Shown here one piece after another: positions 52,959 to 62,161 of a DNA stretch of 64,000 nucleotides; within the stretch, counting starts at the first letter, position 1, and each line of letters starts with the position of its first letter. Both the position numbers and the translations under genes were made by a program. Origin of the DNA: JARRKU01 sp963675565 (GTDB lineage: Bacteria; Desulfobacterota; Desulfobacteria; Desulfobacterales; Desulfosarcinaceae); the NCBI GenBank assembly GCA_963675565.2, contig CAXXYD010000004.1:1984001-2048000 (forward strand). The letters are read 5' to 3'. The notes below the pieces were generated by a model. It searched no databases and was not told where the DNA came from. It saw nothing but the letters and a program-made list of their open reading frames with translations.

Positions 52959-53723
52959 TCAATTGTCTTGCTTTTTTTTCTGTCTCTTTTTTGGAAAAAT
53001 AATTAATTTTCGATAGTACCCTTCACCAACACTTTGGGTCCTGACGCTAGAATTGGGTTTAAGAAATAAATGTACGGTTCTACGGTCATATGCATTCATC
53101 TGCCCGATGGTCACCGGCTTTTTGGTACGCTGGGCTTTTTCGGCCATTCTCCCGGCCATATTTTCCAGGTTTTCTTTGCGGGTCTTAAGATAGCCTTCCA
53201 CATCGACGAGCACGCGAACTCTTTGTTCGTTTTGCTTATTTACTATTTTTTCAACCAGATATTGAATTGCTTCAAGGGTTTGCCCCCTCTTTCCAATCAA
53301 CATTCCGCTGTTCCCGCCTTCAACTTTAAACAGAATCCTCTGCTCTTCCATTTGAGTTGAAATGGTGGCGCCATCAGAAATAAAATTTACAAGCCGTTTC
53401 AAGGCCTCTTCTCCGATTTCAATCGCTTTTTCGATATGCTCCGGCGTGGGTTCGGAAATGGCTTCACGGGGTGCTTCATCGAGTTGAAATGCATCCCTGA
53501 CCAGCTCTTGGGCCTGCTGACGTGGAGTGTCCAATCGCCTTTTTGGCTTTCCGTCTTTAACCCTGATTTTTGCTTTTTTAGCGCCAACAATCCCAAAAAT
53601 TCCGGATGACCCGTAAGAGACCACATCATATTCCAGTTTTTCCACTGGTTTCCCGATAACGTTGCTGGCGGCCTCTAAGGCCTGGTCGACGTTTTTCCCT
53701 TCAAATTCAAGTAATTGACTCAT
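52959..53723 (-). CDS. jag: Jag/KhpB RNA-binding protein
   Basis: A 254-residue protein: Jag N-terminal domain (1-55; FEGKNVDQALEAAS), a Lys-rich linker, a KH domain (about 130-205; MLIGKRGQTLEAIQYL) and an R3H-like C-terminus (MNAYDRRTVHLFL near 215). It lies directly after yidC as in most bacteria and is probably co-translated with membrane-protein insertion functions. ATG 53723 is the natural start at the beginning of the Jag-N motif. Confidence 0.92.
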   Translation of the reverse strand: MSQLLEFEGKNVDQALEAASNVIGKPVEKLEYDVVSYGSSGIFGIVGAKKAKIRVKDGKPKRRLDTPRQQAQELVRDAFQLDEAPREAISEPTPEHIEKAIEIGEEALKRLVNFISDGATISTQMEEQRILFKVEGGNSGMLIGKRGQTLEAIQYLVEKIVNKQNEQRVRVLVDVEGYLKTRKENLENMAGRMAEKAQRTKKPVTIGQMNAYDRRTVHLFLKPNSSVRTQSVGEGYYRKLIIFPKKRQKKKQDN

Positions 53724-53740
53724 TATACATCCTCCACACA

Positions 53741-55390
53741 CTAAGATGTCTGTTTTTGCGTATAGTATTGCTGCGCCATTGAAAAGATATTGCTGACCAA
53801 CCAATAAAGCACCAAACCGGAAGAAAAATTAATAAAAATAAAGGTGAAGATAACCGGCATCAGCATCATCATTTTGGCCTGGGCCGGGTCTCCCGGAGTA
53901 GGGGTCATTTTTTGCTGCAGCAACATGCTGGCGCCCATAACGATGGTCAGAACAGGAATACCGTAGGGTGGGTCCATGAATGGAATTTTGAAGCTGAATT
54001 CAAAAAGCCGATCGGGGGCCGAAAGGTCATTGATCCACCCCATGAACGGGGCATGACGCAGCTCTACCGCCTGGTACAGCATTCGATATAGTGCAAAAAA
54101 TACAGGCATTTGAATAAGCATGGGCAGGCAGCCGCCCATGGGATTGATTTTATACGTTTTGTAAAGAGCCATCATTTCCTGGTTCATGCGGGTCTTATCA
54201 TCTTTATATTTTTCTCTGATTTCCTGCATCAGTGGCTGGATTTTCCGCATGCCCCCCATTGATTTATAGCTTTTTGTGGCCAGCGGCCAGAATAAGGCGC
54301 GCGAAACAATGGTCAGTATGATAATGGCGATCCCATAATTGGGAATAAATCTGTAAATAAAATTCATGAACCACAAACAGGGCTTGGCCAAAAAATCAAA
54401 CCAACCAAAATTGATGGCCTTGTCCAATTTGTTATTGTAGCTTTTAAGGAGAGAAAGGCTTTTGGGGCCCATAAAAATCTTGAAATCATAAAGCTTGCTG
54501 TGGTCAGGCGTGATTTCGCCAGTAGAAATGTTAACCTGGTTCTTAATGATTTTATCTTTCAACGCCAGGTGCATCGTCCCATTTTCGCTGCCGGCGGGAA
54601 TAATGCTGGTCATAAAATACCGGCCTTCAATGGCAATCCACTGAATCGGGCCCTCAATATCACCCTGTTCTTCAATTTTCTTTATTTTGATCTGTTGCAA
54701 TTTGTTGGCAATCAGGGCACTCGGCCCCTCAAATCCGATTGCCCTCGCGTTATCGGGTATTGTGTTTTGCAGACTCAGGCCAAGTTTTCCCTGATAAGCG
54801 CTATCGCCCGCATTATGAACTTTAACGGATAGATCAACAAGGTAGCTGTCCGGAGTAAAAGCGAAGATTTTTTCAACGACAATACCATTGGGGGCTTTAA
54901 ACTGAAAACGAACCTTTCCCGGACCATTGGCGATTTCGACATTAGCGACGGCTGGCGTGGCAGTATAAACCGCCTGCTCCAGACCTTCCAATCCGGTCAT
55001 GGATGTCAGAACGCTGCCGCCGGCCACATTTTGATCTATCATTTCCTTAAGCGGGGATTGGGGATCGAGCGCCTCCCGGAATTCTTTGAGCACAGTGCTA
55101 ATGACGGCGCCCCCTTTTTCCGACAATACCATACGAAAAAGCGGTGTATCGACAGTGATTCTTCTGGCCGGTTGTGTACTTTCTCTAACCAGGGTTGCCG
55201 GTGTATCTTCGGCAGTTGCAGTAGTCACGGGTTCAGATTTTGGCGCTTCTTTAGCGGTGTCTTTGATCGGGGTTTGCTCTTGGGCTGCTTCTTTTGGCGT
55301 TTCCGGCGGGGTTGGTGCGAAAAACATGCTCCAAAGGAAAAAAATAGCAAATGAAACACCAATGGCTATAAAAAGACGGGCTTGTTCCAT
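53741..55390 (-). CDS. yidC: membrane protein insertase YidC
   Basis: A 549-residue YidC of the Gram-negative type: N-terminal signal-anchor (about 6-24), a large periplasmic beta domain (about 75-340) and five C-terminal helices. Landmarks are PNYGIAIIILTIVSRALFWPL near 360 with the conserved Arg, GGCLPMLIQMPVFFALYRML near 420 and the late LVLYWLVSNIFSMAQQ. It inserts and folds inner-membrane proteins with or without SecYEG. The next genes upstream are yidD and rnpA. Confidence 0.95.
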   Translation of the reverse strand: MEQARLFIAIGVSFAIFFLWSMFFAPTPPETPKEAAQEQTPIKDTAKEAPKSEPVTTATAEDTPATLVRESTQPARRITVDTPLFRMVLSEKGGAVISTVLKEFREALDPQSPLKEMIDQNVAGGSVLTSMTGLEGLEQAVYTATPAVANVEIANGPGKVRFQFKAPNGIVVEKIFAFTPDSYLVDLSVKVHNAGDSAYQGKLGLSLQNTIPDNARAIGFEGPSALIANKLQQIKIKKIEEQGDIEGPIQWIAIEGRYFMTSIIPAGSENGTMHLALKDKIIKNQVNISTGEITPDHSKLYDFKIFMGPKSLSLLKSYNNKLDKAINFGWFDFLAKPCLWFMNFIYRFIPNYGIAIIILTIVSRALFWPLATKSYKSMGGMRKIQPLMQEIREKYKDDKTRMNQEMMALYKTYKINPMGGCLPMLIQMPVFFALYRMLYQAVELRHAPFMGWINDLSAPDRLFEFSFKIPFMDPPYGIPVLTIVMGASMLLQQKMTPTPGDPAQAKMMMLMPVIFTFIFINFSSGLVLYWLVSNIFSMAQQYYTQKQTS

Positions 55391-55529
55391 ACTCTTCTCC
55401 TGAAATTCAACCAGAATAGTACTGCTGTTCTTTGTGAAAATTCAGTGAAGGCTGGCAAAAGGAACTTTAACGGCGGAAACCATTGGCGGTAGACCGTGAA
55501 TACAAACAACTCAGACAGTGTCCGACACC

Positions 55530-55784
55530 CTAGGGAACGGGATCGAACCCACCATCATTCCAGGGATGGCATCGCAACAAGCGTTTGATGGCTAAATTGG
55601 CCCCTTTGATCAGTCCATACCTCTCAAGAGCCTCAATGGCGTATTGCGAACATGAAGGAGAAAATCGGCAGGCCGGACCCAGAACCGGAGAAACCAGCAG
55701 TTGATAGCATCGCACGAGTGTAGTTGCGATCCACACCACCAGATGCTTACTCCGGTTTGAATGATGCAATTTTAGAAAATACAT
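55530..55784 (-). CDS. yidD: membrane protein insertion efficiency factor YidD
   Basis: An 84-residue YidD-type protein; CRFSPSCSQYAIEALERYGL near 40 and LLRCHPWNDGGFDPVP at the C-terminus are diagnostic. The ATG at 55784 overlaps rnpA by 38 bp and gives a basic N-terminus; a GTG near 55739, after the rnpA stop, would start the protein at VVWIATTLVRCYQ, closer to family length. It supports YidC-dependent insertion. Confidence 0.9.
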   Translation of the reverse strand: MYFLKLHHSNRSKHLVVWIATTLVRCYQLLVSPVLGPACRFSPSCSQYAIEALERYGLIKGANLAIKRLLRCHPWNDGGFDPVP

Positions 55785-56145
55785 AATCCAAATTCAAAAG
55801 AATTTTTTTATTAGGAATATCGGCTATTTCCCGTTTTGCGATCATGCTGATATCCCAATGATGGTCCAAATTATGCCGATTTTGCCTAAAGTACTCCCGA
55901 GTAAGACGCTTGATTCGGTTACGCGTAACCGCGTTGCCCACTTTCCGTGTAACCGTTGTGCCGAGTCGACAGACGTTAAAATGATTTATACAGATATAGG
56001 CGATAAAATAGCGGCCTTGAATCCGCTTGCCTGTACGTGACAAATTCTGAAATTCGAACCGCTGAAGCAGTCTGTCGCCCTTGGTAAAAGTGTTTCTCTC
56101 CGTTAAATTTTTCTTTTCCCGTTTCACTGAATGGTAATCGACCAT
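55747..56145 (-). CDS. rnpA: ribonuclease P protein component
   Basis: A protein of about 132 residues, protein subunit of RNase P. The RNR signature is RKVGNAVTRNRIKRLTREYFRQ near 68-89. The N-terminus has the usual FTKGDRLLQRFEF pattern near 20; the first ~15 residues may be over-extended. It is between rpmH and yidD, the standard order. Confidence 0.92.
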   Translation of the reverse strand: MVDYHSVKREKKNLTERNTFTKGDRLLQRFEFQNLSRTGKRIQGRYFIAYICINHFNVCRLGTTVTRKVGNAVTRNRIKRLTREYFRQNRHNLDHHWDISMIAKREIADIPNKKILLNLDYVFSKIASFKPE

Positions 56146-56164
56146 TGGTCGTCATGGCGTTCAC

Positions 56165-56181
56165 GTAACGCTGCGCGTTAC
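56165..56181. repeat. hairpin between rpmH and rnpA
   Basis: GTAACGC-TGC-GCGTTAC, a perfect 7-bp stem in the 45-bp rpmH-rnpA spacer. It may be an mRNA stability or processing structure. Confidence 0.45.
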
Positions 56182-56190
56182 CCGCCCCCC

Positions 56191-56325
56191 TTAAAGAGCT
56201 AAACGTTTACGCCCTTTGGCGCGTCGCCGGTTAATGACCCGCCTTCCGGCTTTGGTTGCCATACGCGTACGAAACCCATGGGTTCGTGCTCTTTTGATTC
56301 TGCTCGGTTGAAATGTTCTTTTCAT
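56191..56325 (-). CDS. rpmH: 50S ribosomal protein L34
   Basis: A 44-residue, very basic protein, MKRTFQPSRIKRARTHGF followed by RTRMATKAGRRVINRRRAKG and a closing RKRLAL, an unmistakable L34. It is short enough to be missed by length-filtered gene finders. It heads the rpmH-rnpA-yidD-yidC-jag-mnmE order. Confidence 0.97.
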   Translation of the reverse strand: MKRTFQPSRIKRARTHGFRTRMATKAGRRVINRRRAKGRKRLAL

Positions 56326-56425
56326 TTTAGTTTCCTTTTATTCAATCTGTTCCTTAGGCGTTTCGATCCGCTAAGAAACGTCGATAATTTTAAATTTCAG
56401 CGTCTTTGGGGTATCGAACCTGTGA

Positions 56426-56454
56426 CAATAAACATAATGATAACCCGTTGTCAA
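56426..56454 (-). promoter_or_regulatory. candidate promoter of the rpmH operon
   Basis: On the minus strand a perfect TTGACA (56454-56449) lies about 125 bp before rpmH; the region 17 bp further on reads TTATTG, a poor -10. The call rests on the -35 and on its position between rng and rpmH. Confidence 0.3.
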
Positions 56455-56469
56455 TACGCTTTCAACAAT

Positions 56470-58014
56470 CTATTTGCTCACAGTTTCCATAATATCAAAT
56501 TCCTCGAGATGAAAGCGTTGGTCCGGATAGATGGAAATCTGTTTACTGAGGCGGTGTTCCAATGATGTGATTAAATGGTTCTCTTCGCCGAGCAACAATT
56601 CGGCGATTTGGGGATTGACTCTCAAAGAGATGCCAGAACTGAGCATCTCTCCGGAATTACGTAGAATTTCACGATAAATATTGTAACACAGCGTCTGCCC
56701 GGAAAGCAAATGTCCCTCGCCTTCGCAATAAAAACAGGCTTCGCACATCATACGGGTCAGCGGTTTTCGAATCCGTTTACGGGTCATTTGAATCAACCCC
56801 ATATCCGACATCGGCAGGATATGGGTTTTGCTGCGGTCTTTGGCAAAGGCTTCGGAAAGTGCATTGAACACCTTTTCCTGGTTGGGCTTCTTTTCCATAT
56901 CGATAAAATCAATAATGATGATGCCTCCAATATCCCTCAGCCGGATCTGGTAGGCAATTTCTTTGACGGCCTCGAGGTTGGTTTTCAGAATGGTCTCTTC
57001 CAGGTTGTGTTTGCCAACATAACGACCCGTGTTGACATCAATGGCGACGAGGGCCTCGGTATGCTCGATTATAATATAACCACCTGATTTTAACCACACT
57101 TTCTTTTTCAACGCCCGGGAAATATCCCCCTCGAGATTATAGGCATCGAAAATAGGCTCGTTGCCCTCATAAAGCGCAACGGAACTTTTCAATCCCGGCA
57201 TGAACGTGTCTAAAAAAGATAGAATTTCCTGGTATCCATCCCGGGAATCGATAATAAGCGTTTCCGCTTCATGAAGCAGCAAGTCCCGAACCGCCCGAAG
57301 CCGGATATCCAACTCTTGATGAATGAGAGATGGGGTGAGTGCATTCTGGTATTTTTTACGTATGCCCTCCCACAATTTGCTCAGGAATTCCATTTCCTGG
57401 GAAAGCTTGTCGGCGTTGACCCCTTCAGCGGCCGTGCGAACAATGTAGCCCAATTGACCGCTTCTCAATTCGGAAACCAATTCTTTCAACCGCGCGCGTT
57501 CAGCCTCATTTTCAATCCGCCGTGAAATACCGATATGGTTTGAACTCGGCATTAACACCAGAAATCGTCCGGGGAGCGAGATGTGGGATGTGATGCGGGC
57601 ACCTTTTGTTCCAAGGGGAGATTTGGCCACCTGAACCAGAATTTCCTGCCCGTCGCTGATCAGATCGATGATGTTAGGCTCTGCTTTTTGCGGCGCCAGG
57701 CCGACGAGGTTTTGTACGTCTTCTTCTCTTTCTGGTGTTTGACATGAATCTACACTGAAAGAAGCGCCAACCGACTTATGATTGTCCGTTAAAATATCAT
57801 TGACGTATAAAAACGCGGCCTGGCTCAAACCGATATCGACAAACGCCGCCTGCATTCCGGGCAAGACCCGTTGCACCCGGCCCTTGTAAATATTGCCGCT
57901 GCAATCCGATGCTCCGGCGCGCTCAATAAAAAGCTCGGCAATGTCGCCTTCCTCAACCAGCGCCACGCGTGTTTCGTGGGACATATCATTGCAGATTATT
58001 TTTTTATTTGCCAT
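56470..58014 (-). CDS. rng: ribonuclease G / Rne-Rng family
   Basis: A 514-residue endoribonuclease. N-terminal S1 domain (GNIYKGRVQRVLPGMQAAFVDIG near 37), RNase-H-like and 5'-sensor regions, then catalytic Asp in VAIDVNTGRYVG near 300 and IIIIDFIDM near 343. The zinc-link Cys pair is CEACFYC near 400. There is no long RNase E-type scaffold tail. ATG 58014 begins MANKKI; it is co-oriented with the radical SAM gene upstream, a conserved pairing. Confidence 0.93.
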   Translation of the reverse strand: MANKKIICNDMSHETRVALVEEGDIAELFIERAGASDCSGNIYKGRVQRVLPGMQAAFVDIGLSQAAFLYVNDILTDNHKSVGASFSVDSCQTPEREEDVQNLVGLAPQKAEPNIIDLISDGQEILVQVAKSPLGTKGARITSHISLPGRFLVLMPSSNHIGISRRIENEAERARLKELVSELRSGQLGYIVRTAAEGVNADKLSQEMEFLSKLWEGIRKKYQNALTPSLIHQELDIRLRAVRDLLLHEAETLIIDSRDGYQEILSFLDTFMPGLKSSVALYEGNEPIFDAYNLEGDISRALKKKVWLKSGGYIIIEHTEALVAIDVNTGRYVGKHNLEETILKTNLEAVKEIAYQIRLRDIGGIIIIDFIDMEKKPNQEKVFNALSEAFAKDRSKTHILPMSDMGLIQMTRKRIRKPLTRMMCEACFYCEGEGHLLSGQTLCYNIYREILRNSGEMLSSGISLRVNPQIAELLLGEENHLITSLEHRLSKQISIYPDQRFHLEEFDIMETVSK

Positions 58015-58077
58015 AACCATCCAAATTAACAATTTTTTTATTAACTACCGGCTGGGCGATAGATTGTCAACGCCGCA

Positions 58078-60585
58078 TTATGAAGCCGTAGCCACCCGCT
58101 TGAAAATTCTCACCTCATTAAGCTGTTCCTGGGTAAAATTAAAAACACTGATGAGAAGATCGATCGGCCTGACGGTATGGGCCAGGTCGGTCCGGATGGC
58201 GATATAAAGCGTATTTTCCTTCTCGATATACATCCGTTTCACCGCCGTTTTCAGGTTGATATGGTGAATGCTGCCCTTACGGCTTTTGCGCGTATATGGC
58301 CATGCTTCGCGGGAGTGGAACAAGGTTAGTTGGTTTTCATCAAACACCACATATTGCAGGTCTACGGAGAAAACAGCCTCATCATCCTGATTCGCTTTGC
58401 TTATTTCTGATTTAAGCCCGCATGCAGAGATTTCCAGACCTTCGGGAAGGCATGCATTGATGGAATCCTTCACATCGCTGCAGCTGTGGCGTTGGGATAC
58501 CAACAAACGCATATATTCGCCCTCGCTTTCCATGCCCAATGGAAGTGGGTCGTCGAAGGAAATTCGGGGCATAGGATGAAAGCCTTGAGAATATTTGACT
58601 TTAATACCGGCTCTTCGAATGGCGCGTGAAAAAATATGGCTCAGTTCCAAGTGCCCGAAAAATCGTGCACTTCCAATTTTACGATACGCCAGGGACAACC
58701 AGATATAATTTTCATCACCAGAAGCTTCGTTTTCCCAACCTGGGTTCTCCCAATCCGGAAATTCATCAAACACAATGGGTTGAAGAGAGGAAAAATCACA
58801 AATGCCGCAGCCTTGGCAGTCACCGTGGCGGCAATCCCGTACAAGTTTGCCCGCCACGGCATCTCTCCATTCCTGTATAAAAAATCCGGGATCAATTCTT
58901 GTGTCCATGTGCTGCCAGGGCAGCGGTTCTTGCTCTTTTCGCCGGCGCGCGGTATACCATTCTGAATCCAATCCGCATTGCCGAAACGCTTTGGTCCAGG
59001 CGTCAAATTCAAATTGATCGTTCCATCCATCAAAAATGGCCCCGTTTTTCCACGCTTGAACAATGGCCGGGCCTATCCGCTGATCTCCACGGGCCAGAAC
59101 GCCTTCTATCAGGCTCATTTCCGGATGCTGCCATTTTACATGAACTCCGGGAATGTTCAATTTTTCTCTCAAATAGGCGATTTTAGTTTTAGATTGTTCC
59201 AGGGATATTTGTTCACACCATTGAAACGGGGTGTGCGCTTTGGGTATGAAAGTCGTTAGGCTAACATTGATAAGGGGCTTTCGACGCGATGGCCCTTTTA
59301 TTTTTTTCAGTTCCCGTACCATATCAACGATGGCATCCAGATCTTCGTCGCTCTCTGTTGGAAGGCCAATCATGAAATAGAGTTTAATGACATGCCAGCC
59401 AAGCTCAAATGCATTGCGCACCGTTTCGGCAACATCTTCAAATGTAATATTCTTGTTGATCACATCGCGCAACCGCTGACTTCCAGCTTCCGGGGCAATG
59501 GTGAAACCGGTCTTTCTCACGGATCGAATCAGTTCCATCAAACGGGGCGTAAGCGAACCGGCCCGCAGCGACGGCAACGAGATAGCCACACGGTCACTGT
59601 GGCACTGCTGCATTAAAGATTCCATCAATCCAGATAGACACGTGTAGTCCCCTGTGCTCAATGAAAGCAGTGAAATATCCTCATACCCCGTTTTTTGCAG
59701 CGCTTTTCGAACCAGGCTGCATATGTTGCCGGGTGAACGTTCGCGGACGGGCCTGTAAATCATTCCAGCCTGACAAAACCGGCATCCTCGGGAACATCCT
59801 CGGGAAATTTCCAATCTAAGCCGGTCATGAATCGGTTTCCCGTAAGGAATAATAGGGCTGTCTGGAAAATCGGCCTTATCAAGATCGGGAATGATATTCC
59901 GCGATATTTTTTCAGGGGCACCCCGGGAGACGGATAGCCGCTGAATGCCGTTTTTATCGTACTCCGGAGTGTAAAACCGGGGTACATAAATCCCCTCCAA
60001 TCCGGACCATGACCTGAGCAGCTCAATACGATCCCTTTGCCCGGATTTTTTCCATTCAATCCACGCCTGAGCCATCTCGATAACAATAGACTCACCGTCG
60101 CCGAACACCATGGCGTCGAAAAAATCGGCCATGGGTTCCGGATTGCACACACATGGTCCTCCGGCAATAATCAGAGGATGCGTGTCTTGGCGCTCCCGCC
60201 AGGTCAGCGGGATCCCGGACAGATCGATCATATTGATCACGTTTGTGAAATTTAATTCATAGAGCAAACTAAATCCAACGATATCAAAAGCATGTATGGG
60301 GGTCTGACTCTCGAGGGAGTGTAATGGCGCTTTCCTTTCACGCAGCACCATTTCCATATCTTTGGCCGGAGCGAAGACTCTTTCTGCAGCCCACCCTTGA
60401 TGCCGGTTCAATAGATGATACAGAATCTGAATACCAAAATGAGACGTGCCAATATCGTACAAATCGGGAAAGGCCAGCGCAATATGCAATTGGACCGTTG
60501 ACAGATCCTTTCTAACGCTATTTACCTCGGAACCCAAATACCGGCTTGGCTTCTGAACATATGATAAAATACTTTGATTGGACAT
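58078..60585 (-). CDS. TIGR03960-type radical SAM protein fused to DUF2344 (TIGR03936) domain
   Basis: An 835-residue protein. The first ~210 residues are a B12-binding-like domain, followed by the radical SAM core with CX3CX2C in GCSRGCRFCQAG near 262 and repeat elements LRAGSLTPRLME, TIAPEAGSQRLRDV. A cysteine-rich patch (CRHGDCQGCGIC) near 590 precedes the DUF2344 domain from about 635 (SARFFGHLELSHIFSRAIRRA, YSQGFHPMPRISF). In many genomes these are two adjacent genes beside rng. Function unknown; a link to RNA or ribosome modification is inferred from the context. Confidence 0.88.
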   Translation of the reverse strand: MSNQSILSYVQKPSRYLGSEVNSVRKDLSTVQLHIALAFPDLYDIGTSHFGIQILYHLLNRHQGWAAERVFAPAKDMEMVLRERKAPLHSLESQTPIHAFDIVGFSLLYELNFTNVINMIDLSGIPLTWRERQDTHPLIIAGGPCVCNPEPMADFFDAMVFGDGESIVIEMAQAWIEWKKSGQRDRIELLRSWSGLEGIYVPRFYTPEYDKNGIQRLSVSRGAPEKISRNIIPDLDKADFPDSPIIPYGKPIHDRLRLEISRGCSRGCRFCQAGMIYRPVRERSPGNICSLVRKALQKTGYEDISLLSLSTGDYTCLSGLMESLMQQCHSDRVAISLPSLRAGSLTPRLMELIRSVRKTGFTIAPEAGSQRLRDVINKNITFEDVAETVRNAFELGWHVIKLYFMIGLPTESDEDLDAIVDMVRELKKIKGPSRRKPLINVSLTTFIPKAHTPFQWCEQISLEQSKTKIAYLREKLNIPGVHVKWQHPEMSLIEGVLARGDQRIGPAIVQAWKNGAIFDGWNDQFEFDAWTKAFRQCGLDSEWYTARRRKEQEPLPWQHMDTRIDPGFFIQEWRDAVAGKLVRDCRHGDCQGCGICDFSSLQPIVFDEFPDWENPGWENEASGDENYIWLSLAYRKIGSARFFGHLELSHIFSRAIRRAGIKVKYSQGFHPMPRISFDDPLPLGMESEGEYMRLLVSQRHSCSDVKDSINACLPEGLEISACGLKSEISKANQDDEAVFSVDLQYVVFDENQLTLFHSREAWPYTRKSRKGSIHHINLKTAVKRMYIEKENTLYIAIRTDLAHTVRPIDLLISVFNFTQEQLNEVRIFKRVATAS

Positions 60586-60699
60586 GCGATCCGTTTCTAT
60601 TAATATGAAACAATCATTAACAAGCTGGATAAAGAAAACGGCTTAGATGGCAGGTTTATAGAATAAAATCAAGATATAATATTTCAACTGCACAATTCG

Positions 60700-60738
60700 C
60701 AGCCGCGGCTGTTGTTTTCTGTTATAAATCATTATAAT
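60700..60738 (+). promoter_or_regulatory. candidate asnS promoter with adjacent palindrome
   Basis: A perfect -10 TATAAT lies at 60733-60738, 38 bp before asnS, with a TTGTTT at 60712 only 15 bp upstream (short spacer). A palindrome CAGCCGCGGCTG sits at 60700-60711. Evidence is modest. Confidence 0.35.
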
Positions 60739-60775
60739 ACGCCCAGAATAATTGTCACAACAATAAGGATAAGCT

Positions 60776-62137
60776 ATGCAGCGAATAAAAATTGTTCAAT
60801 TGCTATCTGCATCGACCCCTGCGGACCGTGTTCTGATCAAAGGATGGGTACGAACCAAAAGAGATGCCAAGGATTTTTCCTTTCTCGAAATCAACGATGG
60901 ATCGTGTTTGGCCAATATTCAGGTCATTGCCGTCCAAGCCATGAAGCAATACGATTCAATCCGCAAGTTGACCACCGGCTCTGCAGTAGCGGTCACCGGT
61001 GACCTGGTGCCTTCACAGGGAAAGGGTCAGCAATGGGAAATTCGAGCAACAGACATCGTCATTATCCAGATCGCACCGGAAAGCTACCCGCTTCAAAAAA
61101 AACGCCATACGGACGAGTATTTGCGAACCATTGCCCACTTGCGCCTGCGGACCAATAAGTATGGCGCCGCGTTTCGCATCCGCTCAGAGCTCTCTTTTGC
61201 CGTTCACCAGTTTTTTCATGAAAGAGGTTTTCGCTATATCCATACCCCTGTATTGACGGGCTCAGATTGTGAGGGCGCCGGCGAAATGTTTCGCGTCTCC
61301 ACCCTGCCACCGGGAAATACGGATATTAGTCAGGATTTTTTTGGTCGAGAGGCCAATTTAACGGTGTCCGGCCAGTTGGAAGCTGAAATGGCATCTCTCG
61401 CCCTGGGCGATGTTTATACGTTCGGCCCTACATTTCGCGCGGAAAATTCCAACACCCGGCGCCACGCTGCGGAATTTTGGATGATAGAACCGGAAATGGC
61501 GTTTTGCGAACTCGACGGCTGCATGGCCTTTGCCGAAGAGATGATCCAATACTTGATCGGGTATTTAATGCAGTCCTGCTCCGAAGATCTTTCCCTGTTT
61601 GCGCGTTTCGTCGATAAAAACCTGACACGCACTTTGGAAAATATCGTTCAATCCAATTTTGAACATCTCACTTATGGCGAAGCCATCAATATTCTTGAGC
61701 GTTCCCGTCAAAAATTCAACTACCCTTTTGGTTTTGGCCAGGACCTGCAGTCTGAGCATGAACGCTATATTACGGAAACCGTCTTTAAAAAACCAGTCAT
61801 TATCACGGATTATCCTAAAGCCATTAAGCCCTTTTACATGCGTCTCAATGATGACCTGGAAACTGTTGCTGCCATGGATGTTCTTGTACCGGGGATTGGT
61901 GAAATAATGGGCGGCAGCCAGCGCGAAGAGCGACTGAATGTGCTGTCTGATCGAATGAAAGAGCAGAAACTACCCGAGCAGGACTATTGGTGGTACCAGC
62001 AATCCCGAGAATACGGAAGCGTTCCCCATAGCGGTTTTGGATTGGGATTTGAGCGGTTGCTCATGCTGGCAACCGGTATTCGCAATATCAGAGACGTTAT
62101 ACTGTTTCCCAGAACCCCGAAAAATATCGAATTTTGA
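60776..62137 (+). CDS. asnS: asparaginyl-tRNA synthetase
   Basis: A 453-residue class II synthetase that charges tRNA-Asn. An OB-fold anticodon domain (IKGWVRTKRDAKDFSFLEINDGS near 22) is followed by the catalytic core: motif 2 FRAENSNTRRHAAEFWMIEPE near 220 and motif 3 GFGLGFERLLMLATG near 418. The sequence after LTVSGQLEAE near 200 is Asn-specific rather than Asp-specific. SD AAGGATAAG precedes the ATG. Its presence implies direct Asn-tRNA charging rather than only the transamidation route. Confidence 0.95.
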   Translation: MQRIKIVQLLSASTPADRVLIKGWVRTKRDAKDFSFLEINDGSCLANIQVIAVQAMKQYDSIRKLTTGSAVAVTGDLVPSQGKGQQWEIRATDIVIIQIAPESYPLQKKRHTDEYLRTIAHLRLRTNKYGAAFRIRSELSFAVHQFFHERGFRYIHTPVLTGSDCEGAGEMFRVSTLPPGNTDISQDFFGREANLTVSGQLEAEMASLALGDVYTFGPTFRAENSNTRRHAAEFWMIEPEMAFCELDGCMAFAEEMIQYLIGYLMQSCSEDLSLFARFVDKNLTRTLENIVQSNFEHLTYGEAINILERSRQKFNYPFGFGQDLQSEHERYITETVFKKPVIITDYPKAIKPFYMRLNDDLETVAAMDVLVPGIGEIMGGSQREERLNVLSDRMKEQKLPEQDYWWYQQSREYGSVPHSGFGLGFERLLMLATGIRNIRDVILFPRTPKNIEF

Positions 62138-62161
62138 TGGATTGCAGAGTGTACTTGACGA

